A stretch of DNA of 5,100 bases, taken from positions 1 to 5,100 of the forward strand of contig CAJJLI010000212.1 in NCBI GenBank assembly GCA_905192625.1, read 5' to 3'. Under the pieces are notes generated by a model that saw only the letters and a list, made by a program, of their open reading frames with translations, was not told the origin of the DNA and did no database searches. Positions 1 through 5,100 of this stretch are shown in pieces. The translations under genes were made by a program, and so were the position numbers. The DNA comes from an uncultured Clostridium sp. GTDB lineage: Bacteria; Bacillota; Clostridia; Lachnospirales; Lachnospiraceae. Every line of letters begins with the position of its first letter. Position 1 is the first letter of the stretch.

Positions 1-183
1 CCTTGAATAGAAGCTCCTGTACAGGTTAATTCTCCAGCTTCAGTCATAGAGGAAGATACAATTGTAATAGACGCTTTTGGTAGTATCATTCTTAAAGAAA
101 ATGATGAAAATAATAAAAAAGCTCTTGTTTTAACTCATCTAGAAAGAAATATAACTAAAAAAATTCATGTAGATAAAAATAGT
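1..183 (+). other. Coding-like in-frame extension upstream of the glycerophosphotransferase ORF, preceded by a TGA stop
   Basis: This stretch is not an ordinary intergenic region. In the frame of the gene starting at 184 it is open from position 7 and reads as a plausible protein, with segments such as TIVIDAFGSIILKEND and KKALVLTHLERN just before the GTG. The other two forward frames are closed by stops at 8-10 (TAG) and 27-29 (TAA). There is no ATG, GTG or TTG in frame between 7 and 183, and an in-frame TGA lies at 4-6. The translated strands resemble modules found later in the same protein, so I infer that this is true coding sequence. The gene would then begin upstream of the window and be interrupted by a nonsense change at 4-6 or a frameshift near 7-27. 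A rare ATT start at 61, behind an AGAGGAAG at 48-55, is a weaker alternative. No promoter is evident. Confidence 0.6.
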
Positions 184-3100
184 GTGAGTAAGGAAGAACT
201 TTTAGAACAGGTAGCACTACTCGATAAAGGGGAATGGCTGTTACAATTCATTATAGAGTGCCAAAATAAAATAGAGGTGTACAATGTAAAAGCTGAGTTT
301 TTCAGTGAAATTATTAGTAGTCCTTTTTATCGAATATTATATCGAAATAATGAGTGCATTTTGAACGTGCTCACAAAAAAATTAACATTTTCTTTCATAG
401 AACTTAATACTCATATTATTACACTTTCTTCTGAAATATTGAAAAAAGTTGAAATAAAGAAAGTGATCAATAAAACTAATAGCAAGTTTGAAACGAAATT
501 TGAAGTGATAAATGATAAACTGCTAATCGATTTGGAAACTATTACTTCGCATAAATATTATGGTGAAATTAATTTAGAACTTGAGTATTGCGATGGAGTC
601 ACACTAAATACATCTGCAATTACTTGCATAAACGTAGAGAATGAAGAAAAAAAATATAAATTAGAGACAAAAGATATATCGGAAGATTGGGTGAAAATTA
701 GTTCGAAGGGAACTCTTTCGATTGTCAATTCAAAATTTGGCAAAGAGTTATTGCAATTAGAAAAGTTATCAAGCTTAAAAGAAGAATTTACATTGTTTAT
801 ACAAAATGAAAACGGAAACTCTTTTTCTTTTGCATTATCTTCAAGAATGAGTGATGAAGAGCAGATTGCGAATGAAATTAATAATATTATTTCTGAGATG
901 CCATATTCAAAAAAATGGCAAATGCTTGCCGTGGACTCAAAAGGACATGTGCATCAAATTATGTATGATAATTTTTTTGCAGAAAAAGTGAATGTATTTT
1001 ATAAGGAACAATTTATATTGGTATCTGACGAAAGGAATTCAATGGTATGTATTAATCAAAGATTGGCAAAAGAATATCCTATTTTTGGTATTAAAGAATT
1101 GTTCAAAAATGGAAGCCATGATTTAATACTTACATTGCTAAATTCAAAGAATTTTTCAAATCTTAGATTTTATTTTATTCATAGAAGAACAAAGAATAAG
1201 ACTAGTGAAATACTTTATTCTCAGAATGGATTCGAAATTTCGATTGACCTGTCACAGTTAAATCAATCAATCTATAAGTTAAGAGGGCTGTATGATTTAT
1301 ATTGTGAATATGATTTTCAAGGTAATAGCTTTACATTAAAAGTTACAGATTCAATAAAAGATTCCACTTTTTTAGTAGAAAAGAATATTTTCTCTGAAGA
1401 TTTTTCAGTTTATCAAAAAGTCTATTTATCAAAGGAACGATGTATCACAATTTACGGTTCTTCACTTAATGCAAGAATTAAGTATCTTTATGAAAATGAG
1501 GAGCATATAGTACTGGCATACCAATTCTTACTTAATAGTTTGAATTTAGATGAGGTGAAAAATGAGTCGGTCAGTCTAACAAACATAACTACTGAAGAAA
1601 AGCACCTGTTAGAAAAAAGTTTTGTTAAAAAAGAGACGAATGAATTTCTTATTTTTTTAGATAAAAAAGAAATGCTTCATATTGTTAATGAGATCTCAAA
1701 CCTTAAGTTCTATATTGATGTAGATCTTTCGTATAACGACACTATTTATTCTATAAGGATGAATGAGAACAAATTTGAAAAATTTTCTCCTCAGAAATAT
1801 AAAAGATATCCTGAATTCAATATATCTGATGTGTATAAAATTCAGTTTTTATTTGCGAAGAATGAACTAATATTTACTATATCTTCTCAAACAAAAACAG
1901 AAGTACTTAGCATAAGAAAAAATACGATAGTTATAAAAGATATTTTCAGAACAGATGTAAGACTTGTTGGTATAAAAGGAAACGAAATTTTTGACATTGC
2001 AAAGGGTGTTAGAAGAAAGCACGGGCTAACTTTCGAAATCGATTCATTATTTTTAGAGTCACTAAAAATGAATAATAGTTACTTTAAGTTGCTTATTATG
2101 GATGATGAGAATAATTTATTTAATATATTAAAAGGAAAGATGAACCAGAAGAAAATTTGCTATAAAAGCTACAAAGATGGTGCATATAAAATTTCATGGC
2201 ATACTAAAAGCGAAGAACTGTATCTTGATTTTTTATATTTAGTTAATCCGATTACAAAATCTTATCTTTTGAAAAATAGGTTAGCTTATATAGGAGCATC
2301 TGTCTCTCGCCTATTTAATAAAAATCCAACTTGGTTAGTTGGTGAAAATTTTGGAATTTCACATCAAGATAATGGTTATTTGTTTTTTAGTAGCTCATTA
2401 AAATCATCAGTACCAGAGAAAACATATTTTGTAACTAGACAACTGTCAGAATTTAGTAATCAAGATAATTTGTTGGTTTATGATAGTTTTAAACATCTTT
2501 ACAAGTATCATTTATCCTCAAAATTGATCGTGTCCCATGGAGTAAGAGATGCTATTCCTTCTTTATATCATTATGATAGAAATAATGATAAATCCATTTA
2601 TCACCTGCAGCACGGGATAATAGCAATGAAAAAAGTTTATTTTAATCCAAATTCTTATAGAGGTAAAATGAGAAAAATGGTTGTGAGTTCACAAAAGGAA
2701 GCTGATATTTTAATCAAAAATATGGATTTTAGACCAGTAAATATCATGGTGACTGGACTTACGAGGTATGATTATTTAGTCAACTCAAGCTATTTAGACA
2801 AGAATAAGGAGATTTTTGTAATGCCAACATGGAGAGATTGGCTTGTACAAGATGAAGATAATTTTAAACATAGTGACTTTTTTAAATATTACTATAAACT
2901 TTTGAATGATAAAGACTTATCCGATTTTCTTATTAGTCATAACATAGTACTTAAATTTCTACCTCACATAGAAATGCTTCGAAGATATGGTGATTATTTT
3001 AAAAGTGAACTTCCGAATATAGAGATAGTTGATAGTCATACAGAATCAATACAAGATTTAATTAAATCTTCAAGCTTATTAGTCACAGATTATTCTAGTG

Positions 3101-3381
3101 TTGCATTTGATTTTGCTTATCTAAATAAACCGATTATATTTTTCCAATTTGATGTGGAAGAATATATGAATCAGCGTGGGGCGTTTATTAATTTTAATAA
3201 AGATTTATTTGGAGACAGATGTAAAGACTACGAAGAATTAAAGGCTTCATTGATTAAAACGGTGGAAAATAATTATTCAAACAATCCTTTTTACAGAGAA
3301 AGAGCAAATCAATTTTTTGATTTTCATGATGATGAGAATTTTTTGAGAACTTATCAAGGAATAAAGAGGGATAATGTATGA
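184..3381 (+). CDS. CDP-glycerol glycerophosphotransferase family protein with large N-terminal repeat-like region (5' end probably incomplete)
   Basis: This probably transfers glycerol phosphate from CDP-glycerol to a wall glycopolymer or its lipid-linked precursor at the cytoplasmic face of the membrane. The C-terminal part, about residues 710-1055, carries TagF/Glyphos_transf signatures: HLQHG (His807, His810), PTWRDW at 881-886, Pro927-His928, and TDYSS at 968-972 followed by DFAYLNKP (976-983). HxxHG, the later His and TDYSS are the conserved catalytic or substrate-binding elements of this family; all are intact. Residues 1 to about 700 match nothing I recognise. They look beta-rich, with recurring ID-(~15 residues)-G/S-x-Y/W-x-L patterns suggesting several related modules. 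No signal peptide or transmembrane segment is obvious. At 1065 residues it is far longer than the catalytic domain requires. The GTG at 184 has no good ribosome binding site and coding-like sequence continues in frame to position 7, so this start is only the first canonical one available and the gene may be a 5'-damaged copy. The stop overlaps the next gene's start. Function is confident at family level; acceptor and polymer are unknown. Confidence 0.87.
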   Translation: MSKEELLEQVALLDKGEWLLQFIIECQNKIEVYNVKAEFFSEIISSPFYRILYRNNECILNVLTKKLTFSFIELNTHIITLSSEILKKVEIKKVINKTNSKFETKFEVINDKLLIDLETITSHKYYGEINLELEYCDGVTLNTSAITCINVENEEKKYKLETKDISEDWVKISSKGTLSIVNSKFGKELLQLEKLSSLKEEFTLFIQNENGNSFSFALSSRMSDEEQIANEINNIISEMPYSKKWQMLAVDSKGHVHQIMYDNFFAEKVNVFYKEQFILVSDERNSMVCINQRLAKEYPIFGIKELFKNGSHDLILTLLNSKNFSNLRFYFIHRRTKNKTSEILYSQNGFEISIDLSQLNQSIYKLRGLYDLYCEYDFQGNSFTLKVTDSIKDSTFLVEKNIFSEDFSVYQKVYLSKERCITIYGSSLNARIKYLYENEEHIVLAYQFLLNSLNLDEVKNESVSLTNITTEEKHLLEKSFVKKETNEFLIFLDKKEMLHIVNEISNLKFYIDVDLSYNDTIYSIRMNENKFEKFSPQKYKRYPEFNISDVYKIQFLFAKNELIFTISSQTKTEVLSIRKNTIVIKDIFRTDVRLVGIKGNEIFDIAKGVRRKHGLTFEIDSLFLESLKMNNSYFKLLIMDDENNLFNILKGKMNQKKICYKSYKDGAYKISWHTKSEELYLDFLYLVNPITKSYLLKNRLAYIGASVSRLFNKNPTWLVGENFGISHQDNGYLFFSSSLKSSVPEKTYFVTRQLSEFSNQDNLLVYDSFKHLYKYHLSSKLIVSHGVRDAIPSLYHYDRNNDKSIYHLQHGIIAMKKVYFNPNSYRGKMRKMVVSSQKEADILIKNMDFRPVNIMVTGLTRYDYLVNSSYLDKNKEIFVMPTWRDWLVQDEDNFKHSDFFKYYYKLLNDKDLSDFLISHNIVLKFLPHIEMLRRYGDYFKSELPNIEIVDSHTESIQDLIKSSSLLVTDYSSVAFDFAYLNKPIIFFQFDVEEYMNQRGAFINFNKDLFGDRCKDYEELKASLIKTVENNYSNNPFYRERANQFFDFHDDENFLRTYQGIKRDNV
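3363..3370 (+). promoter_or_regulatory. Ribosome binding site of the family 4 glycosyltransferase, inside the upstream gene
   Basis: AAAGAGGG lies 7 bases before the ATG at 3378, within the last codons of the glycerophosphotransferase gene. It decides the start over another ATG at 3374, which is in a different frame. With the 4-base ATGA overlap at 3378-3381 it suggests translational coupling of the two enzymes. Confidence 0.7.
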
Positions 3382-4523
3382 AGGTCACATTTATAGTTTA
3401 TAATATATATGGAATTGGCGGTACTGTACGTACCGTTGTTAACACAGCAAATTATCTGGTTAATAATGGATATGATGTATCAATAATGAGCATTAAGAAA
3501 ACTTTTGATACGCCTAAGTTTGAAATTGATAAGCAAGTCAAATTAGTGCCGCTATTGAATACTAGAAAGCAATTTTCAGATAAGTCTTTTAAATCTAAGA
3601 TGGCTGCATCCATTAATAAGCTTCCAAGTTTATTCATAGATAGAAATGAACTCCTTTATAAAAATCTATCTTTGTACACGGATATTTTATTAATTAAAGC
3701 ATTAAAAAATTTAAAATCAGATGTTGTTATTTCTACATTTCCAACACTAAATTTTTTTAACGCTAAGTATGTTAACAAGAATGTCGTAAAAATTGGACAA
3801 GAGCATGCACAGCTTTCTGCACATCACAATACGATTAAAAGAAAAATAAAGAGATATTATAATGAGTTGGATTGTTTAACTGTTTTGACACCGAAAGAAC
3901 AAGAAGATTATGAAGCATTTCTAGACCAATCGATCGACATTAAGGTAATTCCAAACGGAATTAATAATACAGAATTCAAAACAGATTACAGCAATAAAGT
4001 AATCGTATCAGCTGGAAGATTTGTTTTTGAAAAAGGTTATGAGAGATTAATATCCTTATATGAGCCTATTGCAAAAAAATATCCTGATTGGGAACTGAGA
4101 ATATATGGTTCTGGAAATGATTTTAATTTGATGCTAGATACTATTTTTGAAAAGGGAATTTATAATAATGTTTTTCTCTATCCTAATACACCATTAATTA
4201 TGGAAGAGCTCTCGAAATCTTCAATATTTGTATTACCATCTAGATTTGAATCTTTCGGAATGGTTGTCATCGAGGCTATGTCAGTCGGATTGCCTGTCAT
4301 ATCTTATGATACGTATGGACCGACCAATATTATAGAAGACTCAGTTGATGGATTTGTTGTTCCTATGGATGATGAAAAAGAATTTCAAGAAAAACTTGAA
4401 CAACTTATAGAAAACCATGATCTTTTGGAACAGATGGGAGAAAATGCGAAAGTAAAGTCAAAATCATATTTATTTGAAAATATAGGGAGCTTATGGGACA
4501 ATCTTTTAAAATCTTTCAGATAA
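3378..4523 (+). CDS. Family 4 retaining glycosyltransferase (GT-B fold), wall or surface polysaccharide synthesis
   Basis: A 381-residue enzyme, normal length for GT4, predicted to transfer a sugar from a nucleotide-sugar donor with retention of configuration, in the cytoplasm or at the inner membrane face. The N-terminal Rossmann half begins MKVTFIVYNIYGIGG with the glycine-rich loop GIGGTVRTV at 12-20, followed by the helix of an N-terminal GT4 acceptor domain. The C-terminal half starts near IPNGIN (191-196) and carries SAGRFVFEKG (211-220), where Arg214 and Lys219 fit the donor-phosphate contacts. The EX7E motif is intact (Glu291 and Glu299 in FESFGMVVIEAMS), followed by GLPVISYD and GPTNIIE. 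There is no signal peptide or transmembrane helix. The start overlaps the preceding stop by 4 bases and has a good ribosome binding site, so both enzymes are probably made together and act on the same polymer. It lacks the extra N-terminal domain of TagE-type poly(glycerol phosphate) glucosyltransferases, so I give no symbol. Sugar and acceptor cannot be read from the sequence. Confidence 0.93.
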   Translation: MKVTFIVYNIYGIGGTVRTVVNTANYLVNNGYDVSIMSIKKTFDTPKFEIDKQVKLVPLLNTRKQFSDKSFKSKMAASINKLPSLFIDRNELLYKNLSLYTDILLIKALKNLKSDVVISTFPTLNFFNAKYVNKNVVKIGQEHAQLSAHHNTIKRKIKRYYNELDCLTVLTPKEQEDYEAFLDQSIDIKVIPNGINNTEFKTDYSNKVIVSAGRFVFEKGYERLISLYEPIAKKYPDWELRIYGSGNDFNLMLDTIFEKGIYNNVFLYPNTPLIMEELSKSSIFVLPSRFESFGMVVIEAMSVGLPVISYDTYGPTNIIEDSVDGFVVPMDDEKEFQEKLEQLIENHDLLEQMGENAKVKSKSYLFENIGSLWDNLLKSFR

Positions 4524-4541
4524 ATGATGTCTTATAGAACA

Positions 4542-4550
4542 AAGAAGGAG
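4542..4550 (+). promoter_or_regulatory. Strong ribosome binding site of the GH25 muramidase gene
   Basis: AAGAAGGAG lies 5 bases before the ATG at 4556 and fixes that start. The 32-base gap 4524-4555 holds no stem-loop with a T-run and no clear -35/-10 pair, so read-through from the glycosyltransferase gene is the simplest reading. Confidence 0.75.
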
Positions 4551-4555
4551 ATCAA

Positions 4556-5100
4556 ATGAAAATAAAAAGTTGTTTACCTATAATTTGTTTTCTTTTAGTA
4601 CTTGTATCTATTAATGAGCGTGTTATTTCAGATGAAATAATCACCTCTACTGAGTCCACTGAATCAATAGATGGTTTTAGAGGAAAGAATTCGGGAGATG
4701 AAGAAACTCTTATATCGACATTTCCAAGTACAAATGAGAATTTAGTAAGTGAAAATGAGACCACTAATTCCTCTACAGCCTATTCTAATATTGAAAAAGT
4801 AGAGGAGAGCATTACTGCTGAAACAGAAGAAGGTATTTCTGTTTCAAACGAATATGCAATACCTTCTGGACGTTCTGACTTGTATGAAACAACGAATGAA
4901 AATTCAGTAAGAAGATCGACAAGAGCAGCTGTTTTAAATCCTCCAATCGTTAAAGCGGAGGACTTGAATACTCCGAGGAAAGATTTTATTGATGTGTCGT
5001 CGCACAATGGTGAAATATCTATAGATAATTATCTAATGATGAAGCAATACGGTGTCAAAGGTGTAGTGGTTAAACTAACAGAATATACTACTTATAAAAA
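4556..5100 (+). CDS. Secreted family 25 glycoside hydrolase (lysozyme/N-acetylmuramidase), 3' end outside window
   Basis: Only the first 181 codons are present; the frame is still open at the window edge. Residues 1-25 look like a Sec signal peptide: Lys2 and Lys4, then a hydrophobic core (LPIICFLLVLV, 7-17). Cleavage near VIS-D (25/26) is a guess, and there is no lipobox cysteine. Residues about 27-125 form a low-complexity acidic linker rich in Ser, Thr, Glu and Asn. The catalytic domain starts near residue 143 with DFIDVSSHNG (Asp146), followed by KQYGVKGVVVKLTEYTTYKN, the first two conserved strands of GH25 muramidases, which cleave the beta-1,4 bond between N-acetylmuramic acid and N-acetylglucosamine. 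The DxE catalytic motif would lie beyond 5100, so activity cannot be confirmed. A signal peptide and linker fit an exported autolysin better than a holin-dependent phage endolysin. The gene follows the glycosyltransferase by 32 bases with no terminator, so it is probably in the same operon. Any C-terminal wall-binding repeats lie outside the window. Confidence 0.88.
   Translation, partial: MKIKSCLPIICFLLVLVSINERVISDEIITSTESTESIDGFRGKNSGDEETLISTFPSTNENLVSENETTNSSTAYSNIEKVEESITAETEEGISVSNEYAIPSGRSDLYETTNENSVRRSTRAAVLNPPIVKAEDLNTPRKDFIDVSSHNGEISIDNYLMMKQYGVKGVVVKLTEYTTYK

Noticed and set aside
558..743. Open reading frame of 61 codons on the minus strand inside the glycerophosphotransferase gene
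   Set aside because: It lies fully opposite a long conserved-frame gene, has no convincing ribosome binding site and no recognisable protein features.
647..1658. Homopolymer runs (A8 at 647-654, T7 at 972-978 and 1652-1658) as phase-variation switches
   Set aside because: The runs are short, the frame is intact across all of them, and runs like these are expected in DNA this AT-rich.
3419..3435. Perfect inverted repeat CGGTAC-TGTAC-GTACCG just after the GT4 start
   Set aside because: The stem is 6 bp with a 5-base loop and no T-run, and it encodes the conserved glycine-loop residues. It is explained by coding constraint and chance.
3452..3637. Minus-strand open frame of 61 codons inside the GT4 gene
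   Set aside because: It is antisense to the well-supported glycosyltransferase coding sequence and has no independent evidence.
4473..4512. Possible promoter before the muramidase gene (TTGAAA at 4473 and TAAAAT at 4507)
   Set aside because: The spacing of 28 bases is far from the usual 17, and such hexamers are common by chance in AT-rich DNA.
4552..5007. Two minus-strand open frames (4552-4764 and 4780-5007) opposite the muramidase gene
   Set aside because: The plus strand carries a signal peptide, a strong ribosome binding site and GH25 motifs. The antisense frames reflect the low-complexity Ser/Thr/Glu codons.
4556..5100. Muramidase gene as a prophage endolysin marking a phage region
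   Set aside because: It has a signal peptide and a long linker, no holin or phage genes are nearby, and polysaccharide genes flank it upstream.

Overview
The window is AT-rich DNA, probably from a low-GC Gram-positive bacterium, most likely Lactobacillales (an Enterococcus, Vagococcus, Streptococcus or Lactobacillus relative). The reasons are A/T-ending codons, strong AAGGAG-type ribosome binding sites, TGA used as a normal stop, and gene content centred on wall glycopolymer synthesis. The genus cannot be fixed from this window.

All genes read rightward. Positions 1-183 hold no separate gene. They are an in-frame extension of the first large gene, open from position 7 after a TGA at 4-6, and they look like protein-coding sequence without a usable start codon. 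Positions 184-3381 encode a very large two-part protein. Its roughly 700-residue N-terminal part is unrecognised, looks beta-rich and seems to contain degenerate repeated modules. Its C-terminal part of about 340 residues is a CDP-glycerol glycerophosphotransferase (TagF/Glyphos_transf) domain. It overlaps by an ATGA junction a family 4 retaining glycosyltransferase (3378-4523). After a 32-base gap with no terminator and with a strong ribosome binding site comes a secreted family 25 muramidase (4556 to beyond the window), of which only the signal peptide, a Ser/Thr/Glu-rich linker and the first part of the catalytic domain are visible.

The three genes look co-transcribed. The reading that fits best is part of a locus for a phosphoglycerol-decorated wall polysaccharide or teichoic acid-like polymer: the glycosyltransferase adds a sugar, the glycerophosphotransferase adds glycerol phosphate, and the muramidase acts on the peptidoglycan outside the cell. 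The most notable points are the apparently broken 5' end of the glycerophosphotransferase gene, the large repeat-like N-terminal region of that protein, and a secreted muramidase joined directly to polymer-synthesis genes. I saw no RNA gene, CRISPR array, insertion sequence or attachment site, and no convincing promoter or terminator.
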